The position numbers and the translations under genes are program-made. 64,000 bases of DNA from Streptomyces sp. NBC_00691 (GTDB lineage Bacteria > Actinomycetota > Actinomycetes > Streptomycetales > Streptomycetaceae), in assembly GCF_036226665.1 (NCBI RefSeq), contig NZ_CP109007.1, positions 4,752,501 to 4,816,500 on the forward strand, written 5' to 3'. Numbering within the stretch: position 1 is the first letter of the stretch; each line of letters opens with the position of its first letter. The notes beneath the pieces were generated by a model. That model was not told where the DNA came from. It did no database searches and saw only the letters and a list, made by a program, of their open reading frames with translations. Shown here piece by piece: positions 7,158-15,862 of the stretch.

Positions 7158-8603
7158 ATGAACCAGCCAGCAGCCCGCCGCGGTTCCGCCGCCTGGGCAC
7201 TCGTCATCACCAGCGCCGCCGGCTTCATGGCGGCCCTCGACAACCTCGTCGTCACCACCGCCCTCCCCTCGATCCGCGAGGACCTCGGCGGAGCACTGCA
7301 CGACCTCGAATGGACGGTGAGCGCCTACACCCTCACCTTCGCCGTCCTGCTCATGTTCGGCGCCGCCCTCGGCGACCGCTTCGGCCGCCGCCGCCTCTTC
7401 CTCGTCGGACTCACCGTCTTCACCGGCGCCTCCGCAGCGGCCGCCCTCGCCCCCGGCATCGACGCGCTGATCGCCGCCCGAGCCGTCCAGGGCGTCGGCG
7501 CCGCGATCATGATGCCGCTCACCCTCACCCTGCTCACCGCGGCCGTCCCGGCCGCCAAGCGCGGGACGGCCTTCGGCATCTGGGGCGCCGTCCAGGGACT
7601 CGCCGTCGCCTCGGGGCCCCTCATCGGCGGCGTCCTCACCGAACACCTCTCCTGGCAGTGGATCTTCTGGCTGAACGTCCCGCTCGGCCTCGCCCTGCTG
7701 CCGCTCGCCCGGCTGCGTCTCGCCGAGTCGCACGGCACCGGAGCCCGCCTCGACATCACCGGCACGCTCCTCGCCAGCGGCGGCCTCTTCGGCATCGTGT
7801 ACGGGCTGATCCGCGGCCCGATCGACGGCTGGACCTCCCTCACCGTCCTCACCGGACTGGTCGCCGGCACCGCGCTCGTCGGCGCGTTCGTCCGCCACGG
7901 CATCCGCGCCGAGGCACCGATGCTGCCCATGCGGCTCTTCCGCAACCGCGCCTTCGCCGGGATCAACGCGGCCAGCCTGCTGATGTTCCTCGGCATGTTC
8001 GGCTCGATCTTCCTGCTCAGCCAGTTCATGCAGGGCGTCCTCGGCTACTCGCCCACCGAGGCCGGGCTGCGGATGCTGCCCTGGACCGGTATGCCGATGA
8101 TCGTCGCGCCGCTCGCGGGTGCCCTCTCCGACCGGATCGGCGGCCGCCCCGTCGTCGCCGCGGGTCTCGCCCTCCAGGCGATCGGCCTCGCCTGGTTCGC
8201 GCTCGTCCTGACCCCCGACGCCTCGTACGCCGCCCAGCTCCCCGCCCTCGTCGTGAGCGGCATCGGGATGGCGCTGTACTTCGCACCGGCGGCCAACCTC
8301 GTGATGTCCAGCGTCCGCCCGTCCGAACAGGGCATCGCCTCCGGCGCCAACAACGCGCTGCGCGAGGTCGGCGGCGCGCTCGGCGTCGCCGTGATGGCCT
8401 CGATCTTCGCCGCCCAGGGCGGCTACGGGTCCGGCCAGAGCTTCGTCGACGGCCTGCTGCCCGCGCTGTGGGTCGGCGCGGGCGCGGTGGCCCTGGGAGC
8501 GGTGGCGGTCCTGTTCGCGCCGTCGCGGCGCCAGGAGGCCCGACGGAAGGCGGAGGGGGCGGCCGAGGAGGAGGCCGGCACGAAGGACCTCATCGCCGCG
8601 TGA
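7158..8603 (+). CDS. MFS drug exporter, DHA2 (EmrB/QacA) family
   Basis: A 481-residue membrane protein with about 14 hydrophobic helices, the drug:H+ antiporter-2 topology. The family motif LDNLVVTTALP lies in helix 1 (28-38), and motif A is GALGDRFGRRRL. The charged C-terminal tail (RRQEARRKAEGAAEEEAG) is probably cytosolic. The substrate is unknown. Its neighbour TetR regulator and the shared operator indicate inducible efflux. The ATG at 7158 has GAGGGGC upstream. Confidence 0.9.
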   Translation: MNQPAARRGSAAWALVITSAAGFMAALDNLVVTTALPSIREDLGGALHDLEWTVSAYTLTFAVLLMFGAALGDRFGRRRLFLVGLTVFTGASAAAALAPGIDALIAARAVQGVGAAIMMPLTLTLLTAAVPAAKRGTAFGIWGAVQGLAVASGPLIGGVLTEHLSWQWIFWLNVPLGLALLPLARLRLAESHGTGARLDITGTLLASGGLFGIVYGLIRGPIDGWTSLTVLTGLVAGTALVGAFVRHGIRAEAPMLPMRLFRNRAFAGINAASLLMFLGMFGSIFLLSQFMQGVLGYSPTEAGLRMLPWTGMPMIVAPLAGALSDRIGGRPVVAAGLALQAIGLAWFALVLTPDASYAAQLPALVVSGIGMALYFAPAANLVMSSVRPSEQGIASGANNALREVGGALGVAVMASIFAAQGGYGSGQSFVDGLLPALWVGAGAVALGAVAVLFAPSRRQEARRKAEGAAEEEAGTKDLIAA

Positions 8604-8636
8604 GCGAGCCCGGGACAGCCCCGTACTCTTGAGCCC

Positions 8637-9695
8637 GTGCAGCCTCTTCTCGACGCCCCCCTCGCGCCCCTGACCACCTTCCGGCTCGGCGGTCCCGCGG
8701 CCCGGCTCGTCACCGCCACCACGGACGACGAGGTGGTCGCCGCCGTTCGCGAGGCCGACGCCACGGGGACGCCGCTGCTGATCATCGGCGGCGGATCCAA
8801 CCTCGTCATCGGCGACAAGGGCTTCGACGGCACCGCCCTGCGGATCGCGACCCGGGGCTTCGCCCTCGACGGGACGCGGCTGGAGCTCGCCGCCGGCGAG
8901 GTCTGGACGGACGCCGTCGCCCGCACCGTCGAGGCCGGGCTCGCCGGGATCGAATGCCTGGCCGGCATCCCCGGCTCGGCCGGCGCGACCCCGATCCAGA
9001 ACGTCGGCGCCTACGGGCAGGACGTCTCCGCCACCGTGACCGAGGTCGTCGCCTACGACCGGCGCGCCGACGAGACCGTCACCCTCACCAACGCCGAGTG
9101 CGCCTTCTCGTACCGCCACAGCCTCTTCAAGGAGCACCCCGAGCGGTACGTGGTGCTCCGGGTCCGCTTCGAGCTGGAGGACGCGGACGGACTGTCCGCG
9201 CCCGTCAAGTACGCCGAGACCGCCCGCGCCCTCGGCGTCGAGGCCGGCGACCGGGTGCCGCTCGCGCGGACCCGCGAGACCGTCCTGCGGCTGCGCGCCG
9301 GCAAGGGCATGGTCCTGGACCCGGCGGACCACGACACCTGGTCCGCGGGCTCCTTCTTCACCAACCCGATCCTCACGGCGGAGGAGTACGAGACCTTCCT
9401 CACCCGCGTGGCCGGGCGCCTCGGCGCGGACGTCACCCCGCCGGCCTTCCCCGCGGGCGAGGACGGCGCGGTGAAGACCTCCGCCGCCTGGCTGATCGAC
9501 AGGGCCGGATTCACCAAGGGGTACGGCTCCGGGCCCGCGCGGATCTCCACCAAGCACACGCTCGCGCTGACCAACCGGGGCGAGGCCACCACCGAGGACC
9601 TGCTCGCGCTGGCCCGCGAGGTCGTCGCCGGGGTCCACGAGGCGTTCGGGATCACGCTGGTCAACGAGCCCGTGACGGTCGGCGTCAGTCTGTAG
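8637..9695 (+). CDS. murB: UDP-N-acetylenolpyruvoylglucosamine reductase
   Basis: A 352-residue cytosolic FAD enzyme that reduces UDP-GlcNAc-enolpyruvate to UDP-MurNAc in peptidoglycan synthesis. The FAD-binding part has LLIIGGGSNLVIGDKG and GIPGSAGATPIQNVGAYGQ. The C-terminal catalytic region contains SAGSFFTNPI and AAWLIDRAGFTKGYGSG, the Ser and Gly-rich active-site segments. Insertions such as SYRHSLFKEHPERYVVL fit type I MurB. The GTG at 8637 begins the conserved protein. It is co-oriented after the MFS gene and probably has its own promoter in the short gap. Confidence 0.95.
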   Translation: MQPLLDAPLAPLTTFRLGGPAARLVTATTDDEVVAAVREADATGTPLLIIGGGSNLVIGDKGFDGTALRIATRGFALDGTRLELAAGEVWTDAVARTVEAGLAGIECLAGIPGSAGATPIQNVGAYGQDVSATVTEVVAYDRRADETVTLTNAECAFSYRHSLFKEHPERYVVLRVRFELEDADGLSAPVKYAETARALGVEAGDRVPLARTRETVLRLRAGKGMVLDPADHDTWSAGSFFTNPILTAEEYETFLTRVAGRLGADVTPPAFPAGEDGAVKTSAAWLIDRAGFTKGYGSGPARISTKHTLALTNRGEATTEDLLALAREVVAGVHEAFGITLVNEPVTVGVSL

Positions 9696-9701
9696 GGGCG
9701 G

Positions 9702-10337
9702 CTAGTACGCGACTCCCACGCCCTGCCGGACCGTGGCCGGGTCGTCGATCATCGCCAGCATCGCGTGCGCCACGTCCGCCCGGGCCAGTGAGCGGCCCCG
9801 CGGCGGGGTCCCGGCGACGACCCTGCGGTAGCGGCCGGTGACCTGCTTGTCCGTCAGCCTGGGCGGGCGTACGGAGGTCCAGTCGGCGCCGCTCGCGGCG
9901 AGGTCCGCCTCCATGACCCGCAGATCGGCGTAGACGTCCTTCAGGACGCTGTTGACGACCGCGAGGACGGCTCTGTCCAGGACACCCTGACCGTCCGGGA
10001 CCGGGCCGAGCGGGGCCGCGCTCACCACCAGGAGACGGCGTACCTTCTCCGCCTCCATCGCCATGAGGACCGAACGGGTCAGCCGGGCGGCCACGCCCGC
10101 GTCCGCGCGGGACCGGGCCCCGAGGCCCGACAGCACCGCGTCCCGGCCCCGGAGGGCGCCGCGCAGGCTCTCCGGATCGGAGAGGTCGGAGCGACGCAGC
10201 ACGGTGAGCCCCGTGCCGGAGGCCGTGAGCCGCCCCGGGTCCCGTACGACCGCCGTCACCTCGTGCCCGGAGGCCAGGGCCTGGGCCACGACCTCCCGGC
10301 CGATGCCGCCGGTCGCGCCGAAGACCGTGAGCCTCAT
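9702..10337 (-). CDS. NAD(P)H-binding SDR-like protein
   Basis: A 211-residue protein of the NAD(P)-binding 10 (NmrA-like) group with MRLTVFGATGGIGREV at the N terminus (nucleotide loop GATGGIG) and VVSAAPLG in the middle strand. It lacks a classical SDR Tyr-x3-Lys motif, so it may be a sensor or a flavin/quinone reductase-like enzyme. The start lies 16 nt past the adenosine deaminase stop, so they are probably cotranscribed. Confidence 0.82.
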   Translation of the reverse strand: MRLTVFGATGGIGREVVAQALASGHEVTAVVRDPGRLTASGTGLTVLRRSDLSDPESLRGALRGRDAVLSGLGARSRADAGVAARLTRSVLMAMEAEKVRRLLVVSAAPLGPVPDGQGVLDRAVLAVVNSVLKDVYADLRVMEADLAASGADWTSVRPPRLTDKQVTGRYRRVVAGTPPRGRSLARADVAHAMLAMIDDPATVRQGVGVAY

Positions 10338-10353
10338 GTCGCACCCTCCCCGC

Positions 10354-11376
10354 TCAGGCGGCCAGCCAGTCGTCGATCCCGGCCAGCAGCTTCCCCCTGA
10401 TGTCCTCGGGCGCCGCCGAGCCCCGGACCGACTGCCGGGCCAGTTCCGCCAGTTCCGGGTCCGTGAAGTCGTGGTGCCTGCGGGCGATCTCGTACTGCGC
10501 CGCCAGGCGGGAGCCGAACAACAGGGGGTCGTCCGCGCCGAGGGCCATCGGCACCCCCGCGTCGAAGAGCGTCCGCAGCGGGACGTCCTCGTGCTTCTCG
10601 TACACCCCGAGGGCCACGTTGGACGACGGGCAGACCTCGCAGGTCACCCCCCGCTCCGCGAGCTTGCGCAGCAGCCGCGGGTCCTCCGCCGAGCGGACCC
10701 CGTGACCGACCCGGGAGGCCCGCAGATCGTCCAGGCAGTCCCGTACGGACGCCGGACCCGTCAGTTCGCCGCCGTGCGGGGCCGCGAGGAGGCCGCCGTC
10801 GCGCGCGATGGCGAAGGCCCGGTCGAAGTCCCGCGCCAGGCCGCGCCGCTCGTCGTTGGAGAGCCCGAAGCCGACCACGCCCCGGTCGGCGAACCGCACC
10901 GCGAGCCGGGCCAGCGTCCGCGCCTCCAGGGGGTGCTTCATCCGGTTGGCCGCGACCAGGACCCGCATCCCGAGCCCGGTCTCGCGCGAGGCCGCGTCGA
11001 CCGCGTCGAGGATGATCTCCAGGGCGGGGATGAGCCCGCCGAGGTGCGGGGCGTACGAGGTGGGGTCGACCTGGATCTCCAGCCAGCCCGAGCCGTCCCG
11101 GACGTCCTCCTGGGCCGCCTCGCGGACGAGCCGCTGGATGTCCTCGGGGGCGCGCAGACAGGAGCGGGCGATGTCGTACAGCCGCTGGAAGCGGAACCAG
11201 CCGCGCTCGTCGGTCGCCCGCAGCTTCGGAGGGGTACCTCCGCTCAGCGCCTCGGGAAGGTGCACGCCGTACTTGTCGGCCAGCTCGATCAGGGTGGAGG
11301 GCCGCATCGAACCGGTGAAGTGCAGGTGCAGATGGGCCTTGGGCAGCTGGGTGAGATCGCGGTAAACGTGCTCCAT
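10354..11376 (-). CDS. Adenosine deaminase
   Basis: A 340-residue adenosine deaminase of the amidohydrolase superfamily, converting (deoxy)adenosine to (deoxy)inosine in purine salvage. It has the metal motif AHLHLHFTGS (14-23), GLSNDERRG, the conserved RVGHGVRS, EVCPSSN, and LGADDPLLF carrying the catalytic aspartates. The ATG at 11376 (MEHVYRDLTQ) is preferred over a longer frame beginning at 11412. The downstream SDR follows closely. S. coelicolor has several ada paralogs, so no copy number is assigned. Confidence 0.9.
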   Translation of the reverse strand: MEHVYRDLTQLPKAHLHLHFTGSMRPSTLIELADKYGVHLPEALSGGTPPKLRATDERGWFRFQRLYDIARSCLRAPEDIQRLVREAAQEDVRDGSGWLEIQVDPTSYAPHLGGLIPALEIILDAVDAASRETGLGMRVLVAANRMKHPLEARTLARLAVRFADRGVVGFGLSNDERRGLARDFDRAFAIARDGGLLAAPHGGELTGPASVRDCLDDLRASRVGHGVRSAEDPRLLRKLAERGVTCEVCPSSNVALGVYEKHEDVPLRTLFDAGVPMALGADDPLLFGSRLAAQYEIARRHHDFTDPELAELARQSVRGSAAPEDIRGKLLAGIDDWLAA

Positions 11377-11445
11377 CGGCTGATCCTGCCGCACCCGAAT
11401 GGACGACGACACCCCGTTTCCCCGATCGGGACCTTGCTAGAACGC

Positions 11446-11480
11446 AAAAACGGGCCCCTGGTCCGAGAACCAGGGGCCCG
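11446..11480 (-). terminator. Terminator of the aminotransferase gene
   Basis: CGGGCCCCTGGT and ACCAGGGGCCCG pair perfectly. Read on the minus strand they are followed by five T residues. It lies 13 nt beyond the aminotransferase stop. Confidence 0.88.
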
Positions 11481-11492
11481 CCGGGAGTGCGA

Positions 11493-12719
11493 TCAGTCGG
11501 TCGCCTCGGCGAGGAGCTTCTGCAGGCGGGACACGCCCTCCACCAGGTCCTCGTCACCCAGCGCGTACGACAGGCGCAGGTAGCCCGGCGTGCCGAAGGC
11601 CTCGCCCGGGACGACCGCGACCTCGGCCTCGTCCAGGATCAGCGCGGCCAGCTCGACGGAGGTCTGCGGGCGCTTGCCGCGGATCTCCTTGCCGAGCAGC
11701 GCCTTCACCGACGGGTACGCGTAGAACGCGCCCTCCGGCGTCGGGCAGTAGACGCCCTCGATCTCGTTGAGCATCCGCACGATCGTCTGGCGACGGCGGT
11801 CGAAGGCGGTCCGCATCTCCGCGACGGCGTCCAGGTTCCCCGAGACGGCGGCGAGGGCGGCGATCTGCGCCACGTTGCTCACGTTGGACGTGGCGTGCGA
11901 CTGCAGGTTCGTCGCGGCCTTCACGACGTCCTTCGGGCCCACGATCCACCCGACGCGCCAGCCCGTCATCGCGTACGTCTTCGCCACACCGTTGACCACG
12001 ATGCACTTGTCGCGCAGCTCGGGGACGATCGTCGGCAGCGAGCTGAACTTCGCGTCGCCGTAGACGAGGTGCTCGTAGATCTCGTCGGTGAGGACCCACA
12101 GGCCGTGCTCGACGGCCCAGCGGCCGATCGCCTCGGCGTCGGCCTCGGAGTACACCGCACCGGTCGGGTTGGACGGCGAGACGAAGAGGACGACCTTGGT
12201 CTTCTCCGTACGGGCCGCCTCCAGCTGCTCCACCGAGACCCGGTAGCCGGTGGTCTCGTCGGCGACGACGTCCACCGGGACGCCGCCCGCGAGGCGGATC
12301 GACTCCGGGTACGTCGTCCAGTACGGCGCCGGGACGATGACCTCGTCGCCCGGGTCGAGGATCGCGGCGAACGCCTCGTAGATCGCCTGCTTGCCGCCGT
12401 TGGTCACCAGGACCTGGGAGGGGTCGACCTCGTAGCCGGAGTCGCGCAGCGTCTTGGCGGCGATGGCGGCCTTCAGCTCCGGCAGACCGCCGGCCGGCGT
12501 GTAGCGGTGGTACTTCGGGTTCTTGCAGGCCTCGACGGCCGCGTCGACGATGTAGTCCGGGGTCGGGAAGTCGGGCTCACCCGCGCCGAAACCGATCACC
12601 GGGCGCCCGGCGGCCTTGAGGGCCTTGGCCTTGGCGTCGACGGCGAGGGTGGCGGACTCGGAGATCGCACCGATGCGGGCGGAGACCCGACGCTCGGTGG
12701 GAGGGGTAGCAGCGCTCAT
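11493..12719 (-). CDS. aspC: Pyridoxal-phosphate aminotransferase, aspartate aminotransferase type
   Basis: A 408-residue fold-type I aminotransferase, class I/II. Visible motifs are GAGEPDFPTP near the N terminus, VTNGGKQAIYEAF (cofactor loop), SPSNPTGAVYS, DEIYEHLVYG, the Schiff-base lysine in NGVAKTYAMTGWRVGW, and the substrate-binding arginine in GYLRLSYA. These match bacterial Ib aspartate aminotransferases, which make aspartate from oxaloacetate and glutamate. In Streptomyces this gene commonly sits just before tRNA-Trp and secE on the opposite strand. The start at 12719 fits the family; an in-frame ATG lies at 12728. Confidence 0.9.
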   Translation of the reverse strand: MSAATPPTERRVSARIGAISESATLAVDAKAKALKAAGRPVIGFGAGEPDFPTPDYIVDAAVEACKNPKYHRYTPAGGLPELKAAIAAKTLRDSGYEVDPSQVLVTNGGKQAIYEAFAAILDPGDEVIVPAPYWTTYPESIRLAGGVPVDVVADETTGYRVSVEQLEAARTEKTKVVLFVSPSNPTGAVYSEADAEAIGRWAVEHGLWVLTDEIYEHLVYGDAKFSSLPTIVPELRDKCIVVNGVAKTYAMTGWRVGWIVGPKDVVKAATNLQSHATSNVSNVAQIAALAAVSGNLDAVAEMRTAFDRRRQTIVRMLNEIEGVYCPTPEGAFYAYPSVKALLGKEIRGKRPQTSVELAALILDEAEVAVVPGEAFGTPGYLRLSYALGDEDLVEGVSRLQKLLAEATD

Positions 12720-12926
12720 ACGGCCCATCGTCCCAGACCTCATCAAGGCCCGGCACACAGGTTTCACGGACCGGACAGGAACGGTCATTCCCGGTCGTAC
12801 GCGCGTCCGACGGCAGGTCGGTCGTGGTTTCTGTTCGACGCGGGGGCCACTGACCACGTATGCTCACTCCTCGTTGGCCCGCACCGACCACATCTCACGA
12901 TGCGGTACGTTGAGGGACACCAACAA

Positions 12927-12999
12927 AGGGTCGTAGCTCAATTGGTAGAGCACCGGTCTCCAAAACCGGCGGTTGGGGGTTCAAGTCCCTCCGGCCCTG
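12927..12999 (+). tRNA. tRNA-Trp (CCA)
   Basis: A 73-nt cloverleaf. Acceptor arms AGGGTCG and CGGCCCT pair with one G-U, the anticodon loop CTCCAAA contains CCA, and the discriminator is G as expected for tRNA-Trp. It lies immediately upstream of secE, the usual actinobacterial order. Confidence 0.95.
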
Positions 13000-13102
13000 C
13001 TACACACACCGCCAGGTGTTGTGCGCATGTACGTACTTCATTGCACCGCCGTGCGGCTCCACCCGGGCGCGGCACGGCCGACCCGGAATCAGGTGAGAGA
13101 TC

Positions 13103-13390
13103 GTGACGGACGCCGTAGGCTCCATCGACATGCCTGATGCCGATGACGAGGCCTCCGAGTCGAAGAAGAAGTCCCGCAAGGGCGGCAAGCGCGGCAAGAA
13201 GGGCCCTCTGGGCCGTCTCGCGCTCTTCTACCGACAGATCGTCGCCGAGCTCCGCAAGGTCGTCTGGCCCACGCGCAGCCAGCTTTCGACGTACACCACC
13301 GTGGTGATTGTCTTCGTCGTCATCATGATCGGCCTTGTCACCGTGATTGACTATGGCTTCCAGGAAGCAGTCAAGTACGTCTTCGGCTGA
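13103..13390 (+). CDS. secE: Preprotein translocase subunit SecE
   Basis: A 95-residue membrane subunit of the Sec translocon that clamps SecY. A lysine-rich cytosolic N terminus (residues about 18-36) leads into FYRQIVAELRKVVWPTRSQL, the conserved amphipathic helix. One membrane span follows at about 65-85. The GTG at 13103 begins MTDAVGS. It precedes nusG by 44 nt and is probably cotranscribed with it. Confidence 0.95.
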   Translation: MTDAVGSIDMPDADDEASESKKKSRKGGKRGKKGPLGRLALFYRQIVAELRKVVWPTRSQLSTYTTVVIVFVVIMIGLVTVIDYGFQEAVKYVFG

Positions 13391-13434
13391 CTTTTTGTTC
13401 CACCCCATCTGTATCGCAGGAAGAAGCAGCCACC

Positions 13435-14346
13435 GTGTCTGACGCGAACCTGAACGACGCCTTCGAGTCCGAGTCCGTCGAGGACGAGCTGGACATCGTC
13501 GAGGCCGCCGACGAGGACCAGGCAGACGCTGCTGACGACGTTGCCGGCGAGGCCGCCGAGGAAGCCGCTCTCCAGGTCGAGGACGAGGACCAGGAAGAGG
13601 CGGAGTCCGACGAGGACGCCGACGCCGAGGACGATGAGGCCGTCGCCGACGAGGACGACGAGTCCGTCGCCGACGAGGTCGAGGACGCCGAGGAAGAGAC
13701 CGACGAGGAGGCCGAGCCGGCCGCCCCGGTCGACCCGGTCGCCGCGCTCCGCGAGGAGCTGCGCACCCTGCCCGGCGAGTGGTACGTCATCCACACCTAC
13801 GCGGGCTACGAGAAGCGCGTGAAGGCCAACCTCGAGCAGCGTGCCGTCTCGCTCAACGTCGAGGACTTCATCTACCAGGCCGAGGTCCCCGAGGAAGAGA
13901 TCGTCCAGATCAAGGGCGGCGAGCGGAAGAACGTCAAGCAGAACAAGCTTCCCGGCTACGTTCTCGTCCGCATGGACCTGACGAACGAGTCCTGGGGCGT
14001 CGTCCGCAACACCCCCGGTGTCACCGGCTTCGTGGGCAACGCCTACGACCCGTACCCGCTGACCCTGGACGAGATCGTCAAGATGCTCGCCCCGGAGGCC
14101 GAGGAGAAGGCCGCCCGTGAGGCCGCCGAGGCCGAGGGCAAGCCGGCTCCGGCCCGCAAGCTCGAGGTCCAGGTGCTGGACTTCGAGGTCGGCGACTCGG
14201 TCACCGTCACCGACGGCCCCTTCGCCACCCTCCAGGCGACCATCAACGAGATCAACCCCGACTCGAAGAAGGTCAAGGGCCTCGTCGAGATCTTCGGTCG
14301 CGAGACCCCGGTCGAGCTCAGCTTCGACCAGATCCAGAAGAACTGA
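13435..14346 (+). CDS. nusG: Transcription termination/antitermination factor NusG
   Basis: A 303-residue NusG. The first 105 or so residues are an acidic, low-complexity extension (runs of E, D and A) absent from E. coli NusG but usual in Streptomyces. The NGN domain begins at GEWYVIHTYAGYEKRVK (about 113-129) and binds RNA polymerase. The C-terminal KOW domain contains GDSVTVTDGPFATLQATI, which contacts Rho or ribosomal S10. The start is GTG at 13435 with AGGAAG upstream. A terminator-like hairpin follows at 14366-14396, so rplKA may rely partly on a separate promoter. Confidence 0.95.
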   Translation: MSDANLNDAFESESVEDELDIVEAADEDQADAADDVAGEAAEEAALQVEDEDQEEAESDEDADAEDDEAVADEDDESVADEVEDAEEETDEEAEPAAPVDPVAALREELRTLPGEWYVIHTYAGYEKRVKANLEQRAVSLNVEDFIYQAEVPEEEIVQIKGGERKNVKQNKLPGYVLVRMDLTNESWGVVRNTPGVTGFVGNAYDPYPLTLDEIVKMLAPEAEEKAAREAAEAEGKPAPARKLEVQVLDFEVGDSVTVTDGPFATLQATINEINPDSKKVKGLVEIFGRETPVELSFDQIQKN

Positions 14347-14365
14347 TCTCACAAGTTTCCGACCA

Positions 14366-14396
14366 GGTCAGAGTGGCTCTCACAGCCGCTCTGACC
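14366..14396 (+). terminator. Hairpin terminator after nusG
   Basis: GGTCAGAG pairs with CTCTGACC, with an inner GGCT/AGCC stem. TGCTCGGTTTTTGG follows. It separates secE-nusG from rplK-rplA. Confidence 0.8.
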
Positions 14397-14504
14397 TGCT
14401 CGGTTTTTGGCCGCGCGTCTATACCCGTTATCGTTGTGCGGTATGCCTCCATCCGGATGACCGGATGGCGGGCTGAACACTCTCACTAGGACCCGGAGAG
14501 AGCA

Positions 14505-14939
14505 ATGCCTCCCAAGAAGAAGAAGGTCACGGGGCTTATCAAGCTCCAGATCAACGCTGGTGCGGCCAACCCGGCCCCGCCGGTCGGTCCCGCGCTGGGC
14601 CAGCACGGCGTCAACATCATGGAGTTCTGCAAGGCCTACAACGCCGCGACCGAGTCGCAGCGTGGCATGGTCGTGCCGGTGGAGATCACGGTCTACGAAG
14701 ACCGTTCCTTCACCTTCATCACCAAGACTCCGCCGGCCGCCAAGCTGATCCTCAAGGCCGCTGGTGTGGACAAGGGCTCCGGCGAGCCGCACAAGACCAA
14801 GGTCGCCAAGCTCACGGCTGCCCAGGTCCGCGAGATCGCCACGGTCAAGCTCCCCGACCTGAACGCCAACGACCTGGACGCCGCGTCCAAGATCATCGCT
14901 GGCACCGCCCGTTCCATGGGCATCACGGTCGAGGGCTGA
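14505..14939 (+). CDS. rplK: 50S ribosomal protein L11
   Basis: A 144-residue L11 of the GTPase-associated centre. The N-terminal domain has [19 protein letters not shown] and the proline-rich [20 protein letters not shown], the region of thiopeptide/RelC phenotypes in Streptomyces. The C-terminal rRNA-binding domain ends in [12 protein letters not shown]. The RBS is GGAGAG. It is followed by rplA 78 nt later in the same transcript. Confidence 0.97.
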
Positions 14940-15017
14940 TCAGCCCCCTCGTGACCTAGTGGTAGGGCCAGCGCCGGCCCGCACCACGACTCCACACCTG
15001 AACCAACAGGAGAAGCA

Positions 15018-15746
15018 GTGAAGCGCAGCAAGACCCTCCGCGCAGCGGACGCCAAGATCGACAGCGAGAAGCTCTACGCTCCTCTCGAGGCCGTCCGTCT
15101 CGCCAAGGACACCTCCAGCACGAAGTTCGACGGCACCGTCGAGGTCGCCTTCCGCCTGGGCGTCGACCCGCGCAAGGCCGACCAGATGGTCCGTGGCACC
15201 GTGAACCTTCCGCACGGCACCGGCAAGACCGCCCGGGTCCTGGTCTTCGCGACCGGTGACCGTGCCGAGGCCGCGATCGCCGCGGGCGCCGACATCGTCG
15301 GCTCCGACGAGCTCATCGACGAGATCTCGAAGGGCAACCGCCTGAACGAGTTCGACGCCGTTGTGGCCACCCCGGACCTCATGGGCAAGGTCGGCCGCCT
15401 CGGCCGCGTCCTCGGCCCGCGTGGTCTCATGCCGAACCCCAAGGTCGGCACCGTCACCCCCGATGTCGCCAAGGCTGTCAACGAGATCAAGGGCGGCAAG
15501 ATCGAGTTCCGCGTCGACAAGCACTCGAACCTGCACTTCATCATCGGCAAGGTCTCCTTCGATGACACGAAGCTGGTCGAGAACTACGCCGCGGCCCTGG
15601 ACGAGATCCTGCGTCTGAAGCCGTCCGCCGCGAAGGGTCGCTACATCAAGAAGGCGACCATCACGACGACGATGGGCCCCGGCATCCCGCTGGACTCGAA
15701 CCGCACCCGCAACCTCCTCGTCGAGGAGGACCCGGCCGCGGTCTGA
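15018..15746 (+). CDS. rplA: 50S ribosomal protein L1
   Basis: A 242-residue L1 of the ribosomal stalk that interacts with the E-site tRNA. The signature GLMPNPKVGTVTPDV is present, and LHFIIGKVSF lies in the C-terminal half of domain I. The start is GTG at 15018 with AGGAGAAG upstream. L1 often represses its own operon by binding the leader (family knowledge); no such site was checked here. A strong terminator follows. Confidence 0.97.
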   Translation: MKRSKTLRAADAKIDSEKLYAPLEAVRLAKDTSSTKFDGTVEVAFRLGVDPRKADQMVRGTVNLPHGTGKTARVLVFATGDRAEAAIAAGADIVGSDELIDEISKGNRLNEFDAVVATPDLMGKVGRLGRVLGPRGLMPNPKVGTVTPDVAKAVNEIKGGKIEFRVDKHSNLHFIIGKVSFDDTKLVENYAAALDEILRLKPSAAKGRYIKKATITTTMGPGIPLDSNRTRNLLVEEDPAAV

Positions 15747-15769
15747 GCCCTCACGGCTCACTGAGTGGT

Positions 15770-15812
15770 CAGCCGGCCCCGCACCTCCTCGGAGGTGCGG
15801 GGCCGGCTTCTT
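15770..15812 (+). terminator. Hairpin terminator after rplA
   Basis: AGCCGGCCCCGCACCTCC pairs with GGAGGTGCGGGGCCGGCT around a 3-4 nt loop, followed by TCTTGTT, 24 nt after the rplA stop. Confidence 0.9.
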
Positions 15813-15862
15813 GTTACGGTTCCAAGGACCGTACGAGACTTGCTCAAGGGGTGGGGGATCAG

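Noticed and set aside
7119..9638. An 839-residue minus-strand frame opposite the MFS and murB genes
   Set aside because: It spans two real genes on the other strand and has Gly/Glu/Arg low-complexity composition without domains.
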